A stretch of DNA of 47,988 nucleotides, from NCBI GenBank assembly GCA_030603685.1, contig JAUVXG010000012.1:1-47988 (forward strand). The letters run 5' to 3'. Made by a program: the position numbers and the translations under genes. Positions 37,365-46,277 of the stretch are shown here, in pieces (the stretch's first letter is position 1; every line of letters starts with the position of its first letter). The stretch comes from Pleomorphomonas sp. GTDB lineage: Bacteria; Pseudomonadota; Alphaproteobacteria; Rhizobiales; Pleomorphomonadaceae. The notes under the pieces were generated by a model. It saw nothing but the letters and a program-made list of their open reading frames with translations, did not search any database and was not told the DNA's origin.

Positions 37365-38496
37365 TCAGTCGATGTCCGAGATCTCGGCCGGCTGCTTACC
37401 GAAGGCGCGCTGGGCCAGCGCCGCCTCCATGAAGCCGTCGAGATCGCCGTTGAGCACGTCGGACGGAGACGTGCTCTCGACCCCGGTACGGAGATCCTTG
37501 ACCAACTGGTACGGCTGAAGGACGTAGGAACGGATCTGGTGGCCCCAGCCGATGTCGGTCTTGCCGGCCTGCTCGGCGTTGGCCTTCTCTTCGCGCTTCT
37601 TCAACTCTGCTTCGTAGAGACGGGCGCGTAGCATGTTCCAGGCCGTGGCCCGGTTCTTGTGCTGCGACCGCTCGGCCTGACAGGCCACCACGATGCCCGA
37701 GGGATAGTGCGTGATGCGCACGGCCGAATCGGTCGTGTTGATGTGCTGGCCGCCCGCACCCTGGGCGCGGTAGGTGTCGATGCGGCAGTCGCTTTCGTTG
37801 ATCTCGATCTCGATCTTGTCGTCGATGACCGGGTAGACCCAGACCGAGGAGAACGACGTGTGACGCCGCGCCTGGCTGTCGAAGGGCGAAATGCGAACGA
37901 GGCGATGCACGCCCGACTCGGTCTTCAGCCAGCCGTAGGCGTTGTGGCCCTTGATGAGCACCGTGGCGCTCTTGATGCCGGCTTCTTCACCGTCGTGAAC
38001 TTCCAGGATCTCGACCTTGTAGCCGCGCTTCTCCGCCCAGCGCGTGTACATGCGCAGGAGCATGTTGGTCCAGTCCTGGCTTTCGGTACCGCCAGCGCCG
38101 GAGTTGACTTCGATGTAGGTGTCGTTGGCATCGGCCTCGCCGGACAGCATGGATTCCACCTGCTGGCGGGCGATCTCGTCCTTGAGGCCGCGCAACGTGT
38201 TCTCGGCGTCGGTGACGACGGTGGCGTCGTCCTCCATCTCGCCGAGCTCGATCAGCTCGATGCTGTCCTTGAGATCGCGGTCAAGCTTGAGATAGCCGTT
38301 GATTCGGCTCTCGAGATCGGTCCGCTCGCGCATGATCTTCTGCGCGCGCTCGGGATCGTTCCAGAGTGTCGGATCTTCGACGAAACCGTTCAGTTCGGCC
38401 AAACGCTGCTGGGAGGCATCCCAGTCAAAGATGCCTCCTCAGCAGGGCCATACCCTGCTTGATCTCGTCGACGATGGCCTCGATTTCGGCTCGCAT
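37365..38496 (-). CDS. prfB: Peptide chain release factor 2, with programmed +1 frameshift
   Basis: Recognises UGA and UAA stop codons and triggers release of the peptide. The mature protein of about 376 residues is read from two frames: 38496 to 38428 (23 codons from [15 protein letters not shown]), then a +1 shift that skips T38427 and continues with GAC at 38426 to 37365 (353 residues). The second frame contains [10 protein letters not shown] (stop-codon-recognition SPF) and [13 protein letters not shown], the catalytic GGQ. The internal UGA after CTT is preceded by AGGAGG. It is read in the same direction as mrcA and amiC, a common alphaproteobacterial order. Automated calls that begin at the internal MAELNG would lose the first 35 or so residues. 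Confidence 0.95.
38424..38439 (-). promoter_or_regulatory. prfB: prfB programmed +1 ribosomal frameshift site
   Basis: On the coding strand AGGAGG-CAT-CTT-TGA-C: an internal Shine-Dalgarno three bases before CTT TGA C. This matches the E. coli site (AGGGGG-TAT-CTT-TGA-C). Low RF2 slows termination at UGA and favours slipping from CUU to UUU, so RF2 controls its own synthesis. Confidence 0.95.
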
Positions 38497-38671
38497 GTAT
38501 GTGAGCTCCGGTCAGGAGGTTGAGTTGGCGCCGAGGCGAAAGGCATCGGCGGACGCCCGTCGTCGATCACGGGCGCGGCGGACCATAGGAACGGATATCG
38601 CCGATGTAAACCCATCGACCGCCATTCCGTCTTTTGTCTGGCCTGTCGGACGATGTCTCAGCCAGCTGTTG

Positions 38672-41149
38672 TCAATAGAGACCGCCCGTACCGGTCACCG
38701 CCGCCTTGTCGGCCTCGGAGTTGACCTCGGTCGGCACGCCCCAGGCCATGCCGTCGCCACCGATGACCGAATAGACGTCGGACGGACCGGTTCCGGGCTT
38801 GAAGGCCTCGATGATCGCGCTTTCGCCCTCATAGGCACGCATGCCGGTCTTGCGATCGATCGGGATCAGCACCATGCCCTCGGGCACCTTGAACTCCTGA
38901 GGCGGCTGACCGGCCAGAGCCTGCGCCATGAAATCGCGGAAGACGGGCGCTGCCATCGTGCCGCCGGTCGCGCCATGCCCCATGGGCTTCGGCGTGTCGA
39001 AGCCGAGAAAGATGCCGACGGTCAGCTCGGGCGTGAACCCGACGAACCAGGCGTCCTTCTCGTCATTGGTGGTACCGGTCTTGCCGGCGATCGGACGATT
39101 GAGGCTCTTGACCGCCGTGGCCGTGCCGCGCTGGACGACGCCTTCCATCATGGAGGTGATCTGGTAGGCGGTCATCGGATCGAGCACCTGCTCGCGCTCA
39201 TCGATCAGTTGCGGCTCGTCCTGGCCCTTCCAGTCGCCGGAGTTGCACCCCTCGCAGACGCGCTGATCATGCCGATAGATGGTACGTCCGAAACGATCCT
39301 GCACACGGTCGATCAGGGTCGGCTGCACGCGGCGCCCGCCGTTGGCAATGATGGCGTAGGCATTGACCAGCCGCATCACCGTCGTCTCGCCGGCGCCGAG
39401 CGACATGGCCAAGACCGGCTGCATGTTGTCGTAGATGCCGAAGCGCTTGGCGTATTCGGCGACAAGCGGCATGCCCATGTCCTGGGCAAGGCGCACGGTC
39501 ATCAGGTTGCGCGATTTCTCGATGCCGGTGCGGAGCGTGGACGGCCCAGCGTAACCGCCGCCATAGTTCTGCGGCCGCCACATGCCGAGGCCCGGCCCCT
39601 GATCGATCTCGATCGGACCGTCCAGAATGACCGACGCGGGGGTGTAGCCGTTGTCGAGGGCGGCCGAGTAGACGAAGGGCTTGAAGGACGAGCCGGGCTG
39701 GCGCTTGGCCTGGGTTGCCCGGTTGAACTCGCTTTCGGCGAAGGAGAACCCGCCAACCAGCGCGCGCACGCGGCCGGTGGTGGAGTCCATGGCTACCAGG
39801 GCGCCGGAAATGCCCGGGAACTGGCGGAGCCGATAGGCTTCCAGCGTCCCGACGGCGGTCCCAGTCTTCTCGACGTAGATGACATCACCGACCGACAGGA
39901 CGTCCGAGGCAGCCTTCACGGCCGCCCCCCGCTTGGGGCCGGTCTCCCACTTCGCCCATTTCAGCTGGTCGAGCGGGATGATGCCCTCGATGCGCTCGTC
40001 ATTCACCTTGCCGGTCGGCCCCTTGGAAGGTTGCAGGCCGATTCGAGCGGCGTCACCGTCGAAGCCCAGCACGACGGCGACGTTCCATTCGGGCACGTCG
40101 GACAGGCCGGCCTCCGCGGCAAGCGGAATGCCCCAGTCGCCGGAGACGTCGATCTGCTTCTTGGCGCCGCGCCAGCCGTGCGCCTCGTCATAGCGCAAGA
40201 GCGCCCGCTGAAGTGCGCTGCGGGCAATTACCTGCATCTTCGGATCAAGGGTCGTGCGGACGGAGAGACCGCCCTCGTAAAGCCCCTTCTCGCCGTACAT
40301 GGCCAGTAGCGAACGCCGCACCTCTTCGACAAAATACTCGGATGCGAACACCTTGGCCGACTGGTTGCGCTCGGCAATGACGAGCGGCGCCTTCATGGCC
40401 GCATCGCCCTCCTCGCGCGTCGCATAACCGTTCTCCACCATCTGCTGGATGACGTAGTTGCGACGCTCGATAGCGGCCTGACGGCTGCGGTAGGGATTGT
40501 AGTTCTCCGGCGCCTTCGGCAGCGCAGCCAGGTAGGCCACTTCTTCCAGCTTGAGGTCGGCCAGGGGCTTGTCAAAGTAGGCCAGCGAAGCGGCTGCGAC
40601 ACCATAGGAGCGGAAGCCCAGATAGATCTCGTTCAGGTAGAGTTCGAGGATCTGATCCTTGGTGTAGGCCTGTTCGATCTTCAGGGTCAGCATCGCTTCG
40701 CGAATCTTGCGATCGATGGTGCGCTCGTTGGTCAGGAGGAAAACCTTGGCGACCTGCTGCGTGATCGTCGAAGCGCCAACCATGCGCTTGTTCGAACCCG
40801 AGACGATGGTGTCGATGTTCTTGACCGCCGCTCCGGCCAGGCTGACCAGATCGATGCCAGGGTGAGTGTAGAAATCCTTGTCCTCGGCCGAAATGAACGC
40901 CTGCTTCACCCGATCGGGAATCATCTGGATCGGCATGAACAGACGGCGCTCATGAGCATACTCGGAGGCCAGCTCGCCGTCGGCGGCATGGACGCGCGTC
41001 ACCACCGGCGGCTGGTAGTTGCGCAGCTGGTTTGTGTCGGGCAGATCTGAGCTGAGGGAATGGATGTAGACGGCAACGCCGCCGGCCGCCACCAGGAACA
41101 GCAACGCCGCGATCGAGAAGACCCAGCCGAAGAATCTTACGAAGATCAT
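38672..41149 (-). CDS. mrcA: Penicillin-binding protein 1A
   Basis: Bifunctional peptidoglycan synthase, 825 residues, anchored in the inner membrane by one helix (about 9-30) with the remainder periplasmic. The glycosyltransferase domain has the catalytic Glu89 in SAEDKDFYTHPG, GASTITQQVAK (125-135) and RKIREAMLTLKIEQAYTKDQ. The transpeptidase has S487-x-x-K (PGSSFKPF), SRN (546-548) and KTG (690-692), all intact, with an OB-like insertion at about 340-425 typical of PBP1A. The ATG at 41149 gives a short cytoplasmic tail. It lies between prfB and amiC; 222 bases separate it from amiC. Confidence 0.96.
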   Translation of the reverse strand: MIFVRFFGWVFSIAALLFLVAAGGVAVYIHSLSSDLPDTNQLRNYQPPVVTRVHAADGELASEYAHERRLFMPIQMIPDRVKQAFISAEDKDFYTHPGIDLVSLAGAAVKNIDTIVSGSNKRMVGASTITQQVAKVFLLTNERTIDRKIREAMLTLKIEQAYTKDQILELYLNEIYLGFRSYGVAAASLAYFDKPLADLKLEEVAYLAALPKAPENYNPYRSRQAAIERRNYVIQQMVENGYATREEGDAAMKAPLVIAERNQSAKVFASEYFVEEVRRSLLAMYGEKGLYEGGLSVRTTLDPKMQVIARSALQRALLRYDEAHGWRGAKKQIDVSGDWGIPLAAEAGLSDVPEWNVAVVLGFDGDAARIGLQPSKGPTGKVNDERIEGIIPLDQLKWAKWETGPKRGAAVKAASDVLSVGDVIYVEKTGTAVGTLEAYRLRQFPGISGALVAMDSTTGRVRALVGGFSFAESEFNRATQAKRQPGSSFKPFVYSAALDNGYTPASVILDGPIEIDQGPGLGMWRPQNYGGGYAGPSTLRTGIEKSRNLMTVRLAQDMGMPLVAEYAKRFGIYDNMQPVLAMSLGAGETTVMRLVNAYAIIANGGRRVQPTLIDRVQDRFGRTIYRHDQRVCEGCNSGDWKGQDEPQLIDEREQVLDPMTAYQITSMMEGVVQRGTATAVKSLNRPIAGKTGTTNDEKDAWFVGFTPELTVGIFLGFDTPKPMGHGATGGTMAAPVFRDFMAQALAGQPPQEFKVPEGMVLIPIDRKTGMRAYEGESAIIEAFKPGTGPSDVYSVIGGDGMAWGVPTEVNSEADKAAVTGTGGLY

Positions 41150-41371
41150 AGTCCGTCCATCATTCCCGTCGACACCAGCCGCGCCGGCGTGCCTGTCCGT
41201 CTCGGCGGCATGGCAAAACCCGGTTCGTCCGGCTGCCATGCGTCGGCTTTTGGGTCAGCCGATATCTCAAAACGCCGCAGAATGCGAATGTTTCCGTGAG
41301 CGCGGACGTTCGCCGCTCTTTGTGGCGAAGGCGGGGCCGTGGCGTTGCCTGACGGCAACAATCCGCTTCCG

Positions 41372-42607
41372 CTATTTGCCGAGATAGGCGTATTTCTGGC
41401 CGAAGAAACGCAGAACCGCCTGCGTGACGGCTTCGGCAACGCGAGACCGCCATTCGTCCGAGGTGAGCAGCTTCTCGTCCTGATCGTTGGAGAGATAGCC
41501 GATTTCCACCAGAACCGACGGCACGTCATGGGCCCGCAGAACCTGAAAACCTGCGGATCGGTGCGGATTCTTGATCATCCGGGTCGCCGTGGCGAGGTCG
41601 CTGACGAGTCCGTTGGCAAAGGCGGCCGAAAAGTTTCGCGTTTCCCGGCGGGTGAGATCGACCAGGATGTCGGTCACCTCGTCGGCCTCCTGTTGCAGAT
41701 CGAGGCCGGCGATGAGGTCGGATGCGTTTTCCTTGGCCGCGAGCGCTGCCGCCTCACGGTCGGAGGCCCTGTCGGACAGCGTGTAGACGGTTGCGCCGCG
41801 CACCGACCCTTCATGCTCGGAATCGGCGTGGATGGACAGGAACAGGTCGGCTGCGTGGTCACGACCGAACTGCACACGGGCCGCGAGAGGCAGGAAGGTG
41901 TCATCTGTCCGCGTCAGGAGGACGGCGACCTTTCCGGTCCGTTCGAGATTCTCCTGCAACTTCTTGGCAAAGGCCAGGACGATGTCCTTCTCGAGGACGC
42001 CCGACGCGGAAACGGTTCCCGCATCGACACCCCCGTGCCCGGCATCGATGACGACCAAGGGCTTTTCCCGCTTGCTGCGATCGGGGGGCGGCAGTTGATC
42101 GGCCTTCTGCACCGGCTGGTTGGCACTGTCGCGGGCAAGCTGGCTTTTCCGCAAATCCTCATCGAAGGCGGCAGCGGTCGTCTTGAGAAGATCGAGGACC
42201 ATGCGAGCCGGCTGGTCCTCGACGGCCGGCAACAGAAAGGCCTTGTCGATCTTTACCGGACCGGTGACGTCCAGCACGATGCGTGATCGGCCTGCCGCGA
42301 ACTGACCGTAGCGCCAGTCGCTTACGAGGCCTCGTCCGGCGGAGCCGGTGCCTGGCGGCAGGCGGAAGTCGACTTCGGGCAGATCGATGACGACACGGTA
42401 GGGATCGGCAAGCGTGAAGGCGCTGAGGTCGATCTCACCGGAAAGATCGAGCACGAAGCGGGTGCGACTCTCGTCACCGACGACGCGACCGTCCGTCGCC
42501 ACCGGCGGATCGCCGGCGAGAGCACCGTGCATCAGGCAGACCAGCGTCGCCACCGTCAGGACGACGACGCCGAGAAAGACTGCGAAGCGGTTTACAACGG
42601 TCGTCAA
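41372..42607 (-). CDS. amiC: N-acetylmuramoyl-L-alanine amidase, AmiC-type with AMIN domain
   Basis: Zinc amidase that removes stem peptides from peptidoglycan for daughter-cell separation; 411 residues. A signal segment (NRFAVFLGVVVLTVATLVCL) is followed by an AMIN septal-targeting domain (about 35-135: RFVLDLSGEIDLSAFTLADP to PARMVLDLLK), a linker, and the Amidase_3 catalytic domain with zinc ligands in IDAGHGGVDAG, ASGVLEKD, SIHADS and the general-base Glu in SVLVEIGYLSN. A TTG start at 42607, eight bases after a GGAG, gives a family-typical length; a GTG at 42724 in the same frame would add 39 residues before the signal. Divergent from rne. Confidence 0.93.
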   Translation of the reverse strand: MTTVVNRFAVFLGVVVLTVATLVCLMHGALAGDPPVATDGRVVGDESRTRFVLDLSGEIDLSAFTLADPYRVVIDLPEVDFRLPPGTGSAGRGLVSDWRYGQFAAGRSRIVLDVTGPVKIDKAFLLPAVEDQPARMVLDLLKTTAAAFDEDLRKSQLARDSANQPVQKADQLPPPDRSKREKPLVVIDAGHGGVDAGTVSASGVLEKDIVLAFAKKLQENLERTGKVAVLLTRTDDTFLPLAARVQFGRDHAADLFLSIHADSEHEGSVRGATVYTLSDRASDREAAALAAKENASDLIAGLDLQQEADEVTDILVDLTRRETRNFSAAFANGLVSDLATATRMIKNPHRSAGFQVLRAHDVPSVLVEIGYLSNDQDEKLLTSDEWRSRVAEAVTQAVLRFFGQKYAYLGK

Positions 42608-42820
42608 ATGATCGCTCCAACGATCCCATGAGCGGCCCAAACTGCCACAGACCGACGAGATGGCAACTCCCCTCACCCTCGCGGACGCATCTTCCTCGGA
42701 TCTGCAGCATTCCTTGAACAGCACCTAGGCCAATTTGGTTAACCATTTCCAGTCCCCTGCCGATCGGGACGGCGAACACTTCACATTGCGAGGAATTGAT
42801 TGGCGGCCTATTTGATCGCC

Positions 42821-42849
42821 TTGCATATGGGACTTCACGCAAGTAATAA
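42821..42849 (+). promoter_or_regulatory. Candidate sigma70-type promoter of rne
   Basis: TTGCAT (42821-42826), a 17-base spacer and TAATAA (42844-42849). Transcription would start near 42856, about 585 bases before the rne start codon. Confidence 0.55.
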
Positions 42850-42855
42850 GGGATC

Positions 42856-43439
42856 GGAGCCCGAATCCTTGCTCTCGGTACTTGAGAGCGTCCAGCCGGT
42901 TCACCTTCTGCTTGAAATACAGGAGGAATGTGACCGGCAGTCGAGGGCCGAGAGGTCAGCGCGGCCACCGGTTGGTTTTCCGGTCAATGCGCGGAACCCG
43001 GCCCTTCGCTCGTTGTGTTTCGCCCGGCCGCGCGCCGCGTTGCGGGAACGCATATGAGGACGCCCGTAGATCAACCGGAAAGATCGGCGCTTCGGTGCAC
43101 GGCCACTCAGGCCGCCCAACAAGGCATTCGTCGTCGTTCCCCCGTATTGGCTTTGCCGAGCGGGTTTTTCAGGAACGATGGTGTTGAAAAGAAAGAACGT
43201 GCCGGACGTGAAAGTCGTGAGGCCAAAGCAAATCGTCGAAAAGGCAGGATGGCGTAATGCATCTGCCGTTTCCCGATTTGCGGCCTCGGTTGGTCCGGCG
43301 CTTTTCCCTATTCCCTTCCCCCTTATCGACGGCCGGTGCGGCTCCTTCCAGCGCGCGGCGATTCCAGGAACGGCTCTCAGGAGTCTTCCATCGGTGTCGC
43401 GGCGGTGCCGAGGGCGCACACGGCCGGGAGTCAGACTTA
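42856..43439 (+). promoter_or_regulatory. Long 5' leader of rne
   Basis: If the upstream promoter is used, rne has a leader of about 585 bases. It begins with a hairpin (GCTCTC at 42871-42876 pairing with GAGAGC at 42884-42889). A 67-codon open frame rich in Arg and Lys ends TAATG at 43255-43259, where the ATG is in frame with rne. In E. coli the rne leader (about 360 bases) is the site of autoregulation by RNase E; a similar role here is inference. Confidence 0.5.
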
Positions 43440-46085
43440 ATGGCAAACAAGATGCTGATCGATGCCACCCACCCGGAGGAGACCCGGGTGGTTGTGGTGC
43501 GTGGACACCGCGTTGAGGAATTCGATTTCGAGTCGGCGACCAGGAAGCAGCTCAGAGGAAACATCTATCTCGCCAAGGTGACGCGCGTCGAGCCGTCCTT
43601 GCAGGCGGCTTTTGTCGAGTATGGCGGCAATCGCCACGGTTTTCTGGCCTTCTCCGAGATTCACCCCGACTACTACCAGATCCCGCAGGCGGATCGTCAG
43701 GCCCTGATCGAGGCCGAAGAGGCCGAAGAGCGCGAGGAAGCCGAGCGTCGCGCCCGGATGCATCGCGACCGGCAGGCCCGCGCGCAGGCAGCGAAAGCCG
43801 CCGCTCGCCCCGTCGAGATTGTGAGCGAAGCCCCGGCAGACGACGGTGAGGCGCAGCCGGCCGAAGAGACCAGCGCCCTCGAGGCAACTCCCGTCATCGA
43901 GCCGGTCGACGACGAAGTGCCAACGCCCGAGACGGGCGGCGTCATCGACATTCATGACGACCAGTCGGTCGAGACCATCAATGACGATGGCGAGGAGCGC
44001 ACGAGCGACGACGAGGAAGAGCACGTCGAAAGCGTCGGCGCCGAGGACGCACTCGAAGAGGTGCCGGAGCGCCGCGTCCGTCGGGCACGCCAGTATCGCA
44101 TTCAGGAAGTGATCAAGCGGCGTCAGGTGCTGCTGGTCCAGGTCGTCAAGGAAGAGCGCGGGACCAAGGGTGCCGCGCTGACCACCTATCTTTCTCTGGC
44201 TGGCCGCTATTCGGTGCTGATGCCCAACTCCGGCCGGGGTGGTGGCATTTCGCGCAAGATCACCAACGTGCAGGACCGCAAGCGTCTCAAGGAGATCGCC
44301 CACGAGCTCGACGTGCCGGAAGGCATGGGCGTCATTCTCAGGACGGCCGGCGCCGCCCGCACCAAGACCGAGATCAAGCGCGACTTCGAGTATCTCCTGC
44401 GCCTTTGGGAAAACGTCCGTGAGCTGACGCTTCGTTCATCCGCGCCGAGCCTCGTCTACGAGGAAGGCTCGCTGGTCAAGCGCTCGATCCGCGACCTCTA
44501 CAACAAGGACATCGACGAAGTTCTGGTGGCCGGCGAAGATTCCTATCGCGAGGCCAAGGACTTCATGCGCATGCTCATGCCGAGCCATGCCAAGAACGTC
44601 CAGCCTTACCGCGACCCGATCCCGGTGTTCGGCCGCTTCGGCGTCGAACCGCAGCTCGATGCGATGTTCTCGCCGCAGGTGACGCTTAAGTCAGGCGGCT
44701 ATCTCGTCATCAACCAGACAGAAGCGCTGGTCGCCATCGACGTCAACTCCGGCCGGTCGACGCGCGAGCACAACATCGAGGATACGGCGCTCGCCACCAA
44801 CCTCGAAGCGGCCGAGGAAGTGGCCCGCCAGCTCCGCCTGCGCGACCTTGCCGGCCTCATCGTGATCGATTTCATCGACATGGAGGAGGCCAAGAACAAC
44901 AAGGCGGTGGAGCGCAAGCTCAAGGACTGCCTGAAAAACGACCGCGCCCGCATCCAGGTGGGGCGCATCTCGCACTTCGGCCTGATGGAGATGAGCCGCC
45001 AGCGCATTCGCACCGGCGTACTGGAAGGCTCCACCGAGCTCTGCCCGCACTGCCTCGGAGCCGGCATCGTCCGCTCCACCGAAAGCGTGGCGCTGCATGT
45101 GCTTCGTTCGCTCGAAGACCTGCTGATCAAGGGCGTGACGCATCACCTGACCGTCCGCACCCGGTCGGCGGTGGCGCTCTACATTCTCAACCAGAAGCGC
45201 AAGCACCTTTCCGACCTTGAGGCGCGCTTCGGTCTAACGATCACCATCTCGGCCGACGAACACCTCGGTTCGCAGCATTTCGCCGTCGAACGCGGCGAGA
45301 TCATCCTCAACCCCGCCCCGCCGCCGGCCGCGCCGACGCTGACGCCCGAAAGCGTGCAGCCGTATGACGAGGACATCGACGAGGACATCGAGGAAGAGGA
45401 CGACGAGGAGGCCGAGGCCGAGAAGACCCAGTCGCGTGAAGAGCGTGGCGACGGCGATGCCCGCCGCAAGCGTCGTCGGCGTCGCCGCCGGCGGACGGAG
45501 GGCGGCGAAGCTGCCAACGGCGACAGCCAGGATGCGACCGGAGACGGCGCCGAACAGTCCTCTCCCGAGGGCGACGATGACGGTTCCGAAGAGGACGACC
45601 GCGAAGCGCGTGCCGAGGGCGACAGTGAGAGCGACCAGCGCCGCAGGTCGCGTCGGCGTGGCCGTCGCGGTGGCCGCCGCCGGCATCAGCTTGAGGAAGA
45701 CGTCGGGTCCGAATCCACGACCGCCGTCCAGGACGGCGAGCCTGCTGCCATCGAAACGGCGGCAAACGAGGCCGAGAGCGGAACCGAAGCTGAAGCCTCT
45801 CCCGTTGCGGATGCCGCCGACGCGGGAGCGACGGCTGCCCCGAGTGTGGTGAACGACGAGCCTGTGGAGACGCTGGCGAGCGAGAGCGAAGAGGCTCCGG
45901 AAGAGGCATCTGAGGCGGCTGCGCCTGCCCACACGCCGCTTGAGACCGTCGCGGAGCTGGTCGAGAAGTCGATCGAGGCCAACGAACCGGTGCGGCAACC
46001 CGAGCCGGAACCCGAGCCCGAGCCGGAACCCGAGAGCAATCAGCCGAAGAAGACGGGCTGGTGGCAGCGCCGCTCCTTCTTCTGA
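43440..46085 (+). CDS. rne: Ribonuclease E
   Basis: Endoribonuclease that starts mRNA decay and processes rRNA and tRNA, scaffold of the degradosome; 881 residues. MANKMLIDATHPEETRVVVV opens the RNase H-like fold; the S1 domain (NIYLAKVTRVEPSLQAAFVE) is interrupted by about 125 acidic residues (roughly 95-215), usual for alphaproteobacteria, and resumes with TKGAALTTYLSLAGRYSVLM. Catalytic Asp434 (VAIDVNSG) and Asp477 (VIDFIDMEE) match E. coli D303 and D346; the zinc-link is CPHCLGAG (from residue 535). The C-terminal 260 residues are disordered, with Arg-rich RNA-binding blocks, a PEPEPE tandem repeat and the ending GWWQRR, the PNPase-binding motif described for Caulobacter RNase E. The ATG has GGGAG 9 bases before it. 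Confidence 0.96.
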   Translation: MANKMLIDATHPEETRVVVVRGHRVEEFDFESATRKQLRGNIYLAKVTRVEPSLQAAFVEYGGNRHGFLAFSEIHPDYYQIPQADRQALIEAEEAEEREEAERRARMHRDRQARAQAAKAAARPVEIVSEAPADDGEAQPAEETSALEATPVIEPVDDEVPTPETGGVIDIHDDQSVETINDDGEERTSDDEEEHVESVGAEDALEEVPERRVRRARQYRIQEVIKRRQVLLVQVVKEERGTKGAALTTYLSLAGRYSVLMPNSGRGGGISRKITNVQDRKRLKEIAHELDVPEGMGVILRTAGAARTKTEIKRDFEYLLRLWENVRELTLRSSAPSLVYEEGSLVKRSIRDLYNKDIDEVLVAGEDSYREAKDFMRMLMPSHAKNVQPYRDPIPVFGRFGVEPQLDAMFSPQVTLKSGGYLVINQTEALVAIDVNSGRSTREHNIEDTALATNLEAAEEVARQLRLRDLAGLIVIDFIDMEEAKNNKAVERKLKDCLKNDRARIQVGRISHFGLMEMSRQRIRTGVLEGSTELCPHCLGAGIVRSTESVALHVLRSLEDLLIKGVTHHLTVRTRSAVALYILNQKRKHLSDLEARFGLTITISADEHLGSQHFAVERGEIILNPAPPPAAPTLTPESVQPYDEDIDEDIEEEDDEEAEAEKTQSREERGDGDARRKRRRRRRRRTEGGEAANGDSQDATGDGAEQSSPEGDDDGSEEDDREARAEGDSESDQRRRSRRRGRRGGRRRHQLEEDVGSESTTAVQDGEPAAIETAANEAESGTEAEASPVADAADAGATAAPSVVNDEPVETLASESEEAPEEASEAAAPAHTPLETVAELVEKSIEANEPVRQPEPEPEPEPEPESNQPKKTGWWQRRSFF
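45999..46034 (+). repeat. 18-base perfect tandem duplication within rne
   Basis: CCCGAGCCGGAACCCGAG occurs at 45999-46016 and is repeated exactly at 46017-46034, in frame, encoding PEPEPE twice. It lengthens the Pro-Glu spacer between the disordered acidic tail and the terminal GWWQRR. It is likely a copy-number-variable microrepeat. Confidence 0.85.
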
Positions 46086-46109
46086 CGGCAGCGCACGGAA
46101 CATCGATCG

Positions 46110-46138
46110 AGACCGCCCCGGTCCATCCTGGGCGGTCT
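46110..46138 (+). terminator. Terminator-like hairpin after rne
   Basis: AGACCGCCC and GGGCGGTCT pair over nine bases around an 11-base loop, 24 bases after the rne stop. The following GTTCGTATCTGT is only weakly T-rich. Confidence 0.6.
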
Positions 46139-46277
46139 GTTCGTATCTGTCGCATCGACATTGCATGTCGATCAATCGATCGGGGTCGCCCCATACCGAC
46201 AACGCCGAGACGGACGAACGGAGCCCCGGTCTGGTGACGCAGGGTGCCATGGCCGAGATGGAGGCGAGCGTGCGCGG

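Larger units (their letters stand above)
42608..43439. other. Divergent region between amiC and rne
   Basis: 832 bases between the two start codons, holding promoters for both, the rne promoter and long leader described separately, and an ATG-initiated reading frame of 67 codons (43054-43257) on the rne strand. Near 42733 a TTAACC motif occurs. No conserved protein-coding gene was recognised. Confidence 0.5.

Noticed and set aside
38366-40309. 647-codon plus-strand frame across prfB and mrcA
   Set aside because: Crosses two real genes on the other strand and has no domain similarity.
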